Source: Achromobacter deleyi
Lineage (GTDB): Bacteria > Pseudomonadota > Gammaproteobacteria > Burkholderiales > Burkholderiaceae_B
Length of the DNA stretch: 64,000 nt
Reading direction: 5' to 3'
NCBI RefSeq assembly: GCF_016127315.1
Contig: NZ_CP065997.1
Span: 2,790,001-2,854,000 of the forward strand
Under the pieces are notes generated by a model, which did not search any database, was not told the DNA's origin, and saw only the letters and a program-made list of their open reading frames with translations. How positions within the stretch are numbered: position 1 is the first letter of the stretch; each line of letters opens with the position of its first letter. Positions 41,927-50,253 of this stretch are shown here, one piece after another. Made by a program: the position numbers and the translations under genes.

Positions 41927-43339
41927 TCAGACGCGGAAGTCCGCCGCCATGTCCTCGTCGGTGCGCATGGGCAGCTTGCCCGCGCGGCAGGCCTCGAGGA
42001 AGCGGCGGTAGTCCTTCTCGTTCTGCCGCGCGTAGCCCTGCGCATACGCCAGCAGCGCCTCGGGGAACTGGCCCGCGCGTCCCATGTACGCGGCCAGTTC
42101 CACCGAGTGCCCGCTGGCCTTGGCATGGGCCCGCGCCAGCGCGCGGCCGCACATGCGGGCGTAGCCGGTCAGGATCTTCTGGTTGAAGCTCTCGACGTCG
42201 GCCGACACTTTCATGTCGCGCAACTGGCGGAAGTAATAGTGCCTGCCGCGCGGCCCGGTGGCCCAGCCCAGGAAGATGTCGCTGGCCGCCTGCAGCAGCC
42301 GCTGGCCCGCCACCACGCGATACCCGTCATGCGCGGGCGCCTTGTCGCGGGCATAGCGGGCGATGACGGATTGGCGCGCCTCCTTGACCTGCAGGAACAG
42401 CGGATTGCCCCAGCTGTCGACCATCAGCATCACCAGGCAGACCGTGCCCACGCTGCCCACGCCCACCACCTTGAAGACCACGTCCTGCACCGCGAAGTGC
42501 TTGAGCAGCTCGCGCCGGTCCGGCGCCAGGCTGTCGAGATAGCCGGCATAGCACTTGGCCATCTTCTTTTTCCAGGTCGGCGTGTCGGGCCAGTGCTCGG
42601 CCTTGCCCAGCAGGGTGACCGGGCCGCTGGGATGGAACATGGCCGGCGGCGCGTCGCGGATACGCCAGCGGTCGCCTTCCAGGTACGCCATCTTGCGCAG
42701 CATGCTCTCGTTGGTGCGGCCGGCGGCCTTTTCCATGGCGCGGCCGATCAGGCGGCGGCCCTCGGGGGTTTCCGCGTCCTGCAGCATGCGCTCGAAGGTG
42801 ATGCCCTCGTACCAGACGTCGAGCGTGCTGTTCTGCGCATACTCGTTCATGCGCAACTGGTATTCACTGGTGGCCGCCATGACGATGTCGGCGCTGTCGC
42901 CGCGGCCGTAGCCCATGTGCGCCGCCGCCACCGCCAGACTCGCCGTCAGCCGCTTGACGTCCCATTCCCACGGGCCGGTGGCGGTTTCGTCGAAGTCGTT
43001 CAGGTCGAACAGCAACTGCCGCTCGGGCGTGGCGAAGCCGCCGAAGTTGAGCAGGTGGGCGTCGCCGCAGATGGGAATGGAGATACCGGTATGCGGGGTG
43101 CCGGCCAGGTCGTGCGCCTGCAGGATGGCGGCGCCGCGAAAGAAGGTGAAGGGCGAGGCCGCCATGCGGCCGTAGCGCAGCGGAACCAGGGCCTGTACCC
43201 GCCCGGCGCTGTTGATCCGCAGCAACCGGATCGGGTCCCGGTCGACATTGCCGAGGGCGGCGTGGGCCGAACGCTTGACGTGCTCCCGGGCCTTCTGTCC
43301 GTTGGACCTGCGCGCTTGAATGCTGTCTGTTTCGAGCAT
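41927..43339 (-). CDS. DUF2252-family protein
   Basis: 470 aa from ATG 43339. Typical DUF2252 landmarks: PLRYGRMAASPFTFFRGAA, ICGDAHLLNFGGFATPERQLLFDLNDFDET, GPWEWDVKRLTASLAVAA and the end YAQGYARQNEKDYRRFLEACRAGKL. The GDAHLxNFG and FDxNDFDE blocks resemble the catalytic and metal loops of aminoglycoside phosphotransferase/kinase-like folds, so an ATP-dependent small-molecule kinase is a reasonable inference, but the function is not established. Convergent with the phospholipase gene, 13 bp apart. Confidence 0.85.
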   Translation of the reverse strand: MLETDSIQARRSNGQKAREHVKRSAHAALGNVDRDPIRLLRINSAGRVQALVPLRYGRMAASPFTFFRGAAILQAHDLAGTPHTGISIPICGDAHLLNFGGFATPERQLLFDLNDFDETATGPWEWDVKRLTASLAVAAAHMGYGRGDSADIVMAATSEYQLRMNEYAQNSTLDVWYEGITFERMLQDAETPEGRRLIGRAMEKAAGRTNESMLRKMAYLEGDRWRIRDAPPAMFHPSGPVTLLGKAEHWPDTPTWKKKMAKCYAGYLDSLAPDRRELLKHFAVQDVVFKVVGVGSVGTVCLVMLMVDSWGNPLFLQVKEARQSVIARYARDKAPAHDGYRVVAGQRLLQAASDIFLGWATGPRGRHYYFRQLRDMKVSADVESFNQKILTGYARMCGRALARAHAKASGHSVELAAYMGRAGQFPEALLAYAQGYARQNEKDYRRFLEACRAGKLPMRTDEDMAADFRV

Positions 43340-43467
43340 GGCGGTTCCCTGGTCGCGGACCGGCGCCGATGACCGGCCTGTCGCCAGGAGTGTAGCGGGA
43401 CTGCACCCGTTGCGGGCGTCCGCGTCAGCGCGCCGGCCGTCGCGGCGCCCGGCCCCTGACCGCCGCC

Positions 43468-44187
43468 TCAGATCACGGTGATGCGCAGTTCGGCCAGCAG
43501 CGCGGCCGCCTGGGTCTTGGAGATGGCCGCGCCGGCCAGCCGCGCGGCGGCGGACAGGTCGATGCCGCCCAGGTCGGCCTCGCGCAGGTCGGCGCCCTCG
43601 AAGCGCACGTTCTTGAGCGTGGCGTTGCGCAGGCTGCCGCCATGGAAAGTCGTGTCGCGCAGGTCGCAGCCGGTCAGGTCGGCGTCGGAGAAATCCAGTT
43701 GCTGCAATGCACACTTGCGAAACGAGATGCCGCGCACCAGCGCGCCCACCAGCAGGCAATCTTCCAGCGTCCAGCCCAGGCAGGCGATGCCGTCGAAGTC
43801 GACGCCGGTCAGCTTGCAGCCCTGGAAGCGGGCGCTCGCCAGGCGCGCGCGGCGCCAGTTGGCGTTGTTCAGGTCGCAATGCTCGAATACCGCGTCGCTG
43901 GCGTCGGCCGAGGCGAACACGGCCTGTCCGCCACGGCAGCGCCGCCAGACGCTGTCGGCCAGCGTCGCGCCCTGGAACGAGGCGCGGGCGATGGCGCAGG
44001 CGGTGAAGCGGGCGCCGCGCAGGTCCAGGCGCGAGAAGTCGGCTTCCTGGAAGTCGCAATCGTCGAAGGTCAGCGGCTGGCCGTCGGCCCGCTCGATCAG
44101 CGCCTGCATCGCCTGGCGGTCCAGCGCCTGGCCGGTGACGGTTTCCATGGATTGCCGCGTCATGCCCATCTTCTCTATCGGGTTCAT
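43468..44187 (-). CDS. Pentapeptide-repeat protein
   Basis: 239 aa. About 25 consecutive A(D/N)LXX-like units are seen, for example DFSRLDLRGARFTAC, ARFQGCKLTGVDFDG, LDFSDADLTGCDLRDTTFHGG and VRFEGADLREADLGGIDLS. These build a right-handed quadrilateral beta helix. Cysteines occupy several central positions. Some family members (Qnr, MfpA) mimic DNA and protect gyrase; nothing here proves that role. GAGGG precedes the ATG, which is 7 bp after the stop of the RcsB-like gene, so they form an operon. Confidence 0.88.
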   Translation of the reverse strand: MNPIEKMGMTRQSMETVTGQALDRQAMQALIERADGQPLTFDDCDFQEADFSRLDLRGARFTACAIARASFQGATLADSVWRRCRGGQAVFASADASDAVFEHCDLNNANWRRARLASARFQGCKLTGVDFDGIACLGWTLEDCLLVGALVRGISFRKCALQQLDFSDADLTGCDLRDTTFHGGSLRNATLKNVRFEGADLREADLGGIDLSAAARLAGAAISKTQAAALLAELRITVI

Positions 44188-44194
44188 CGAACCC

Positions 44195-44845
44195 TCATTG
44201 GAACATGCCGTGCTCGACGCAGAACGCCACCAGTTCCTGGTCGGTGCGCACCTCCAGCTTGCGCATGGCCGATATCTTCTGGCCGCTGACGGTCTTGACG
44301 CTGCGCTTGAGGCTGCCGGCCACCTGCATCATCGATTCGCCGCGCACGAAGTGCCGCAGCACCTCGAATTCCTTGGGCGACAGGCTGTTGATGCGCTCGC
44401 CGATGAGCGTGCCGCGCCCCGCCGGCGACCGCCGCCGCGGCAGGCCGGGCGGATAGTATTTGCGGCCGTGTTGCAGCGCCTGCAGGGCGGTGACGATCTC
44501 GTTCGGGCTGTCGTGCTTGAACACCACCGCGTCCACGCCGGCGTCGTACAGCGCCGACACGATCATGGGGTTCGACACCATGGTCAGCACCACCACGCGC
44601 ACGCCGGGGTAGTGGCGGATCAGGTACTTGACCAGGCGGATGCCGTCGCCGTAGAGGTCGTCGCCGGGCATGGCGTAGTCGGTGATCACCACCTGCGGCG
44701 CGTCGCGCGCAAGCTGTTCGACCAGCGCCGTGGGCGTGTCGAGCGCGGCGACGACCTCGAAGCCCAGGTGCTTTTTCAGCAGGTCGGCCATGGCCATCAG
44801 AACCAGCGGATGGTCGTCGGCGATGACGATGCGGAGTCTTTGCAT
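44195..44845 (-). CDS. RcsB-like response regulator
   Basis: 216 aa from ATG 44845. The receiver has D10-D11, phosphoacceptor D56 (VVITDYAMPGDDLYGDGIRLVKYL) and K110; the LuxR HTH spans about 152-205 (LSPKEFEVLRHFVRGESMMQVAGSLKRSVKTVSGQKISAMRKL). The YGDGI(R/T)L(V/I)KY signature and ending are those of RcsB rather than of NarL. No histidine kinase is adjacent; an orphan regulator fed by a distant RcsC-like phosphorelay is possible. It is first in an operon with the pentapeptide-repeat gene. Confidence 0.88.
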   Translation of the reverse strand: MQRLRIVIADDHPLVLMAMADLLKKHLGFEVVAALDTPTALVEQLARDAPQVVITDYAMPGDDLYGDGIRLVKYLIRHYPGVRVVVLTMVSNPMIVSALYDAGVDAVVFKHDSPNEIVTALQALQHGRKYYPPGLPRRRSPAGRGTLIGERINSLSPKEFEVLRHFVRGESMMQVAGSLKRSVKTVSGQKISAMRKLEVRTDQELVAFCVEHGMFQ

Positions 44846-45229
44846 GCGGGGCGCGATCAGGTTGGCCGGGAGGGCTGGCGGATTATTCCGCACCCGGGAC
44901 CGGCCCCGGGCCTGGCGGCGCCGAAGTCGGACGAAGGGAGAAAAGCGTGCGGGCCGGGAGCGGGGGGAGTCATGGGCGGGCTCTCAGGAATGCAGGACGC
45001 GCGGCAGCGCCGGGGGCGCGGCGTGATCGCGCCGGCCAGGAGGGCGCGGTCGATTGAGAATTTTCTTGTGCAGTCGCGCGTCCGCTTTTGGCACCATCGT
45101 CTTCCTGTCTTGTCTGCATTGATCTTCCGCCCGACGCGGCCGGCATTGCGGCGTGCCCACGCCCCTGAGGTTCCATGATGTCTCCCTTCACGCGCCGCGC
45201 CTGGCCGGCGCCCGGGGTCCCGCCCCGCC
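44846..45229. other. Divergent gap without a recognised gene
   Basis: 384 bp between the RcsB-like gene and the EAL-like gene. A short AT-richer stretch at about 45052-45075 (TTGAGAATTTTCTTGTGC) breaks the GC-rich background and may hold promoter elements for either side. I see no convincing -35/-10 pair, operator dyad or RNA gene. Confidence 0.4.
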
Positions 45230-46006
45230 ATGTGTGAATCCGTTCACGCCTGGCCCGCGCGCGACGACGCCCCGTCCCTGCGATTCCAGCCCGTGTTCAC
45301 CGGGCAAGGCCAGGTGCATGAATACGCGGTCGTCGACCGCCCCACGCCCTCGGCGGGCGGCCTCTCCGATATCGGGGCCCAGCGAGCCCGCCTGCGGGCC
45401 GCGGTGGCCTTCGCCGCCAGGTCCGGGGTGGCGCTCGACCTGTCTTTCGAGCATGCGCTGGCGGCGTCGCACGACGCCGATCTGGCGCAACGGCTATGCA
45501 CCGATCTCGATATCGGCCTTGTGCAAGACCAGCTCCGCATCGGCCCGCCCGCCAGCCGCGAGCGGCTGCAATGGCCCGCCCGGCGCCTGACCTTCCGCCT
45601 TCCATTGTTGCTGCGCCTGGTGCCGCAGGCGCATCTGCTGACCTACTATGCCGAATTCGCTCCGGGCCTGCGCGCGCAATTGCTTGGCGCGTCTGGCGGC
45701 GCGTTGCGCGGATCCGGCCTGACGTTGAAGATTCCGCGTGGGCTCGGCGCCGATCGCGCGTTGCAGCGCCGCTTGCGCGCGTTGGCCGGGCGCGCTGCCG
45801 ACGCCGGGCTGGAAGTGTTCGCGGATGACATCCAGGATATCAACGATTTCGTCTGGCTGCGGCGGCTGCCCGGGCTGCTGTTTCGCGGCCCGGCGCTCAG
45901 TGCGCCGCTCAGCGGGTCCTGCCTGGGGAGCTGGTTGCGGGCGGACGGCGGCGCCTGGCGCAGCTTCCAGGTGTGCGTGCCGCAGCCCGCCCAACCCGGC
46001 GAGTGA
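45230..46006 (+). CDS. Degenerate EAL-domain-like protein
   Basis: 258 aa. The overall order looks like a cyclic-di-GMP phosphodiesterase fold: LRFQPVFTGQGQVHEYAVV at the place of FQPIV...YEALLR, then a helical DIGAQRARLRAAVAFAARSGVALDLSFE, ALKIPRGLG-like middle and the end EVFADDIQDINDFVWLRRLPGLLFRGPALSAPL at the place of VEGIE...Q-G-F. The EAL motif itself and the DDFG metal loop are missing, so enzymatic activity is unlikely; protein binding as in RflP/YdiV-type EAL proteins is an option. The similarity is seen by eye and weak. Divergent from the RcsB-like gene. Confidence 0.5.
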   Translation: MCESVHAWPARDDAPSLRFQPVFTGQGQVHEYAVVDRPTPSAGGLSDIGAQRARLRAAVAFAARSGVALDLSFEHALAASHDADLAQRLCTDLDIGLVQDQLRIGPPASRERLQWPARRLTFRLPLLLRLVPQAHLLTYYAEFAPGLRAQLLGASGGALRGSGLTLKIPRGLGADRALQRRLRALAGRAADAGLEVFADDIQDINDFVWLRRLPGLLFRGPALSAPLSGSCLGSWLRADGGAWRSFQVCVPQPAQPGE

Positions 46007-46020
46007 CGTCTGCGGCGGCC

Positions 46021-46470
46021 TCAGCCAGCCTGCATGCTGCCCAGGATGAAGCCATCGACCGCGTTGCTGCGGCCGCGCCACAGCGTCGGCTGGCCCGCGA
46101 TCGGGGTGCCGTCGGCGGTGAAGAACAGGGCGTCGGCCAGATGGATGTAGTTGGGCAGGGGTTCGGCCGGTTGCGGCAGCCGGAACACGTCGCCCAGTTC
46201 CGCCAGCGAGGTGCGCACCGATTGCCGCGCCTGGCTGTCCATGTCCGACAGCGAGTCGGCGAAGGTCTCGGCGAAACGGTCGAAGTACTCGGCGCCCGAC
46301 ACGATCGAACCGGACACCAGCATGCCGCCCATCTGCAGCGTCACGCCGATGCTCTTGAGCTGGCCGCCGTTGTTCACCAGGTTCACCAGGAACTGCAGGA
46401 AAACGTCGGCCGGCGGCGCGGTGACGGCGGGGGCGGGCTGGGACGGGGTGGGGGTCGGTTCGAGACTCAT
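46021..46470 (-). CDS. GvpU-like protein
   Basis: 149 aa from ATG 46470. A Pro/Thr-rich leader (SLEPTPTPSQPAPAVTAPP) is followed by DVFLQFLVNLVNNGGQLKSIGVTLQMGGMLVSGSIVSGAEYFDRFAETF, in which FLV-N-ANN-G...IGITL..GG..VSG..ISG..YF resembles proteins labelled GvpU in gas-vesicle clusters. The C-terminal part is YIHLADALFFTADGTPI. No other gas-vesicle gene is present, so here it is an orphan whose role is unknown. Convergent with the EAL-like gene, 14 bp apart. Confidence 0.5.
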   Translation of the reverse strand: MSLEPTPTPSQPAPAVTAPPADVFLQFLVNLVNNGGQLKSIGVTLQMGGMLVSGSIVSGAEYFDRFAETFADSLSDMDSQARQSVRTSLAELGDVFRLPQPAEPLPNYIHLADALFFTADGTPIAGQPTLWRGRSNAVDGFILGSMQAG

Positions 46471-46644
46471 GGCGGCATGGGCTCCGGAATGTGCGAGGGA
46501 GTCACAAGATACTCGAACTGCGGCCGGCGCGCATCGGGGCAATCGGCGGAAAAACAGCCGGATCGGGTGTCATTCCGCGGCATCGGCGCGGCGGGCCGCG
46601 GAGTAACTTGCGGACAATCGTGTTTTCCCCAGAGCAGGCCGCCC

Positions 46645-47016
46645 ATGATCACCGTGAATTCCAGGAATGCCGCTGACGCGGCCGATCTTCGACTATCGTC
46701 GTCCGCCGCGGGCGCCGACGGCGCTTTCCGCGCCGCGTTCCAGGACGCGCAGCAGCGCGGCGCGTCGGCGCTGGGCGGCGGCGTGCGCGGCGCCTCGCCC
46801 GTCGCCACCTCGGCGTCCGAGCAGGAGTTCATGGACTACGCCTCCATGTCGCTGCAGGACAAGATGTTCTACGCGGCGCTGGCCTCGCTCGGCATCTCGA
46901 AAAAGGACTACGACGCGATGTCGGCGGCCGACAAGCTCAAGATCGCCGAGAAGGTCTCGCTGGTCATGCAGGAACTGGCCAAGGCCGAGCAGACCCGGCA
47001 GCAGCAGGTCGGCTGA
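46645..47016 (+). CDS. Small hypothetical protein
   Basis: 123 aa from ATG 46645, which has AGAGCAGG upstream. I do not recognise a family. The N-terminal half is low in hydrophobics and rich in Ala, Gly, Ser and Arg (disordered-looking); residues about 68-118 (EQEFMDYASMSLQDKMFYAALASLGISKKDYDAMSAADKLKIAEKV in two adjoining blocks) are predicted helical. No signal peptide. A soluble helical protein with a disordered N-terminus, such as a secretion chaperone-like or regulatory protein, would fit, but this is speculation. Divergent from the GvpU-like gene, 174 bp apart. Confidence 0.65.
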   Translation: MITVNSRNAADAADLRLSSSAAGADGAFRAAFQDAQQRGASALGGGVRGASPVATSASEQEFMDYASMSLQDKMFYAALASLGISKKDYDAMSAADKLKIAEKVSLVMQELAKAEQTRQQQVG

Positions 47017-47049
47017 CCTGGCGGGCGGCCCCGCCGGGGCCACCGCGCA

Positions 47050-48054
47050 TCATCGACCCGGGTCCGGCGCGCCCGCTTGCGCCGCGCGGTCCGCCTCGTG
47101 CCGCCGCAACATGGCGGCGACGCGCTCGCCCGCGGCCCGCAGCCGCGCCACCAGCGCGTCGGGCGCGAGCACGTCGAACTCCACCTCCAGCGCCATCAGC
47201 CAATACGCCAGCGCGTCCAGCGACTGGCCGGTGCATCGCAGCAGGCAACGGCCCGCATCCAGCGCCTCGATCTCGCCGACCGTCGCCGGGATGCGCGCGG
47301 CCATCGCCGCCCTGGGCGCATGCAGCACGATGCGCGCTTCCTCGGCGTGGTTGCCGCCGACCGAGCGCGCTACATAGGCGCGCAGGTCGCCGCCATCCGG
47401 CGGCGGGCGCGGCGCGAAATGCGCACCGAGCGTGACCTCGCCGGCGATGCGGTCCAGCCGGAAGGTGCGCCAGTCCTCGCGCGCCGGGTCCCAGGCCACC
47501 AGGTACCAGCGGTATCCCGTGTGCGCCAGCCCCTGCGGCTCGACCTGGCGCGTGCTGGCCTGGCCGCGGCCGTCGGTGTAGTCGAAGTTCACGCGCAACT
47601 GGTCGCGGCAGGCGGCCGCCAGCGCGGCCAGCTGGCCCGCGTCCACCAAGGGGCCGTTGCGCGCCAGTGGCACCAGCGCCGCGCGCAACGCGTCGACCTT
47701 GTGGCGCAGCCTGGCGGGCATCACCTGTTCCAGCTTGACCAGCGCGCGCAGCGCCGCTTCCTCGACCCCGCCGACCGAGCCGGTGGCCGCGGTGCGCAGC
47801 GTGATGGCCACCGTCAGCGCCTCGTCGTCGTCCAGCAGCAGGGGCGGCAGCGCGTTGCCGGCGCGAAAGGCATAGCCGCCCGCCACGCCGCTGCTGGCCT
47901 GGATCGGGTAGCCCAGTTCGCGCAGGCGGTCGATGTCGCGCCGCAGCGTGCGCGGGTGCACTTCCAGCGTCTGCGCCAGCTCGCCGCCGGCCCAGTGGCG
48001 GCGGGTCTGCAATAGCGAAAGCAGGCGCAGGAGACGGTTGCTGGAAGTGAGCAT
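47050..48054 (-). CDS. WYL-domain transcriptional regulator (YafY-like)
   Basis: 334 aa from ATG 48054. N-terminal HTH_11 (RLLRLLSLLQTRRHWAGGELAQTLEVHPRTLRRDIDRLRELGYPI), then the WYL ligand-binding domain with VEPQGLAHTGYRWYLVAWDPAREDWRTFRLDRI (positions about 180-215), and a WCX C-terminal extension. WYL domains bind nucleotides, nucleic acid or other effectors. It is divergent from a glutathione transferase gene with 117 bp between, which is the likely target. Confidence 0.9.
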   Translation of the reverse strand: MLTSSNRLLRLLSLLQTRRHWAGGELAQTLEVHPRTLRRDIDRLRELGYPIQASSGVAGGYAFRAGNALPPLLLDDDEALTVAITLRTAATGSVGGVEEAALRALVKLEQVMPARLRHKVDALRAALVPLARNGPLVDAGQLAALAAACRDQLRVNFDYTDGRGQASTRQVEPQGLAHTGYRWYLVAWDPAREDWRTFRLDRIAGEVTLGAHFAPRPPPDGGDLRAYVARSVGGNHAEEARIVLHAPRAAMAARIPATVGEIEALDAGRCLLRCTGQSLDALAYWLMALEVEFDVLAPDALVARLRAAGERVAAMLRRHEADRAAQAGAPDPGR

Positions 48055-48171
48055 GGGGACAACGATAAAGCGAATCGAGGGCGGAAACTGTCCGCAATGG
48101 ATTCTACAGTTCATCCCGTCGCCAGCGGCCATGGGGCCGCGGCGGGAATCCACGAAACCGGAGTTTTTTCC

Positions 48172-48780
48172 ATGTCCATCGTCTTTTATTGGCACCCCCA
48201 GTCCAGCGCCTCCCCGATCGCCGCCGCCCTGGCCGAACTGCAGGTGCCGCACGAACGCGTGAAGGTCGACATCCGCACTGGCGAGCAGCATCGCCCCGAA
48301 TTCCTGGCGATCAATCCGAATGGCAAGGTGCCAACGCTGACCGTGGACGGCGCGCCGCTGTTCGAAGGGCTGGCGATCCAGCTGTGGCTGGGCGAGCAAT
48401 GGGGCGTCGAGCGCGGCCTGTGGCCCGCCGCGGGCACGCCGCAACGGCTGGCCGCCATGTCCTGGAGCGCGTGGGCCTATGTGTCGTACGGCGCGGTGCT
48501 GTGGCGCCTGTTCCACGTCGGCCACGGCGAGGAAGGCCAGCGCGATCCGCGCCATGCGGAACGGGCGCTGGCCGACCTGGACGTTTTGCTGGCGGTGCTG
48601 GACGGCCACCTGGCGCGCCAGCCCTGGATACTGGGCGCCGAATACTCGCTGGCCGACCTGGTGGTGGGCTCGGTGATCGGCTACAGCACGATGCTCGGGG
48701 CGCGCGTGGCGGCGCACCCGAAGGTGCAGGCCTGGCTGGGCAAGGTGCAGGCCCGGCCCGCCATGCAGATCGACCGCTGA
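48172..48780 (+). CDS. Glutathione S-transferase-family protein
   Basis: 202 aa. A thioredoxin-like N-terminal domain (IVFYWHPQSSASPIAAALAEL; the Ser/Tyr expected near residues 8-14 gives YWHPQSS) with the cis-proline element NPNGKVPTLTVDG and ESLAI-like FEGLAIQLWL, then an all-helical C-terminal domain with the N-capping box YSLADLVVGSVI. GSTs conjugate glutathione to electrophiles; the substrate is not visible. Divergent from a WYL regulator. Confidence 0.88.
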   Translation: MSIVFYWHPQSSASPIAAALAELQVPHERVKVDIRTGEQHRPEFLAINPNGKVPTLTVDGAPLFEGLAIQLWLGEQWGVERGLWPAAGTPQRLAAMSWSAWAYVSYGAVLWRLFHVGHGEEGQRDPRHAERALADLDVLLAVLDGHLARQPWILGAEYSLADLVVGSVIGYSTMLGARVAAHPKVQAWLGKVQARPAMQIDR

Positions 48781-48792
48781 GGCCGTCCGCGC

Positions 48793-50106
48793 CTACCAGC
48801 CCCAGCAGGTGCCGGTGGCGGGCTTGCCGCAGGCGCGGTAGTTGACGGCGAACCACAGCTTGCCGGCGCCGCGCGGTGTGCCCTGCGGCGTGGCGTCGGT
48901 CTTGACGTCATTGCGCGGCAGCTCTTCGAGCGTGTCGCGCGCCGTCTTGGTGGGTGAACCGCTGGGCGCGCCCGCCACCAGCTGGATGCGGCCCAGGCTG
49001 GCGGCGGTGCGGTCCTGGAACACGATGTCGGTGTCGGCCAGCGCGGTCATCTTCAGGGAAGCGTTGCGCACGGCGGCGGCATAGCCGTCGTTGGCGCCGG
49101 TGGACGCCAGCGCGCCGCTCAGCGTGCTGACCGTCAGGATCTGCGCGGGCGTGGCCGGCGCGGCCATGGCGTACTGGTCCAGGCCGGGCAGCTGGTTGGC
49201 GGCCACCTGGCGGCGCAGCCAGTCGCCCCACAGGAATTCGGCGAATTCCGGCAGGCTGCCGTTGCTGTAGGCGATGTCGCGGGTGAAATACACCAGCGAG
49301 CGGTAGCGGTCTTCCTGCATGCCGCCGGCTTCCTGCGCGTTGGCGATGCCCAGGCGCTTCGGCAGCTGGTCCACGGTGATGGGCTGGTTCTGGCCGTCGC
49401 GCAGCCACGCCTTGCGCTCATCGACCATGCGCTGCCAGAAGGCCGCGGCGGTGCCGGTGTCGCTGTAGTTGGCGTCCACCTTGACCCACACCGGCAGCTT
49501 GGGGCCGCCGTCGAAGATCTCGCGCAGCGACGAGAACGTGTGGTGGCCGTCGGTCAGGTACAGGTTGCCGTCCCAGCCTACCACCACCGTCTTCAGGTTG
49601 GCGGGGTTGGCGCCGAAAGCGGCGGTGCAGCTGAAGGTCGCCGGCTGGTCCAGGCGCGCGGCCTGCAGCTGGGCGATGGAGGTGAAGGCCTGGGACGTGG
49701 TGGCGCCCATGTCCTCGCAGTAGTCGCTGAACTTCTTGCCGACCGTGCGGTTCAGGTAATCCAGCTGCTTGGTCGCGTCGGCGGCCCAGGTGGGGCGGCT
49801 GAAGTCGCCCTGCCAGCGGCCCAGCTTGTAGTAGATCTGGTCGTAGCCGATCGCGGCCTGGGTCGGGTGCAGTTCCTCGATGCGGACCTTGATGACGTCG
49901 CCCGACTTGGTCGACAGATAAGCCTGGTTGCGGGTGTCGGTCGGCGGCGCCGGATTCTGCACGACGGGGCTGTCGTCATCATCGTCTTTGCTGCCGTTGC
50001 AGGCGGCCAGCACCAGCGGCAGCGCGGCCAGCGCCAGGATCCGCAGGGCGGGGCGCCAGCGCGCGGTGAAAGGGCGGGGAAGGTCGGAGTGGGGCATGCG
50101 GGACAT
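48793..50106 (-). CDS. Lipoprotein with a ParB/Srx-like domain
   Basis: 437 aa from ATG 50106, or 434 from 50097. An N-terminal signal LRILALAALPLVLAAC ends in a lipobox cysteine (about 36), and the mature part begins GSKDDDDDSPVV. The domain after about residue 68 (VIKVRIEELHPTQAAIGYDQIYYKLGRW) continues to VVVGWDGNLYLTDGHHTFSSLREIFDGG, where V-R-I-E-E-L-x-P-T-Q and DGHHxF resemble the catalytic loops of ParB/sulfiredoxin folds. A secreted ParB-like protein would not act on DNA; nucleotide or phosphoryl chemistry in the periplasm is possible. The C-terminus ends in cysteines (ACGKPATGTCWGW). It is divergent from an ArsR-rhodanese gene. Confidence 0.75.
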   Translation of the reverse strand: MSRMPHSDLPRPFTARWRPALRILALAALPLVLAACNGSKDDDDDSPVVQNPAPPTDTRNQAYLSTKSGDVIKVRIEELHPTQAAIGYDQIYYKLGRWQGDFSRPTWAADATKQLDYLNRTVGKKFSDYCEDMGATTSQAFTSIAQLQAARLDQPATFSCTAAFGANPANLKTVVVGWDGNLYLTDGHHTFSSLREIFDGGPKLPVWVKVDANYSDTGTAAAFWQRMVDERKAWLRDGQNQPITVDQLPKRLGIANAQEAGGMQEDRYRSLVYFTRDIAYSNGSLPEFAEFLWGDWLRRQVAANQLPGLDQYAMAAPATPAQILTVSTLSGALASTGANDGYAAAVRNASLKMTALADTDIVFQDRTAASLGRIQLVAGAPSGSPTKTARDTLEELPRNDVKTDATPQGTPRGAGKLWFAVNYRACGKPATGTCWGW

Positions 50107-50217
50107 GAATGAGCGTTTCGGGGTCGGCTGGAGAAGTATCCAATAATGACAGCCACGTGTTTCGTGTTCATTGCACCGTCACGGCAGCTTCATGCGCGGC
50201 GTCGTTCAAGGCGTTGC

Positions 50218-50245
50218 TTGATCGATGCGGGCCCAATGCTAAGAT
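50218..50245 (+). promoter_or_regulatory. Candidate promoter of the second ArsR-rhodanese gene
   Basis: TTGATC (50218-50223), a 16-bp spacer and TGC-TAAGAT with -10 at 50240-50245. The expected start falls at 50252-50254, at the ATG, so the mRNA may be leaderless. Confidence 0.5.
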
Positions 50246-50253
50246 CGCCGCCA

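Noticed and set aside
46021..46470. Gas-vesicle gene cluster
   Set aside because: No gvpA, gvpF/L, gvpN or gvpG is present; only one GvpU-like gene.
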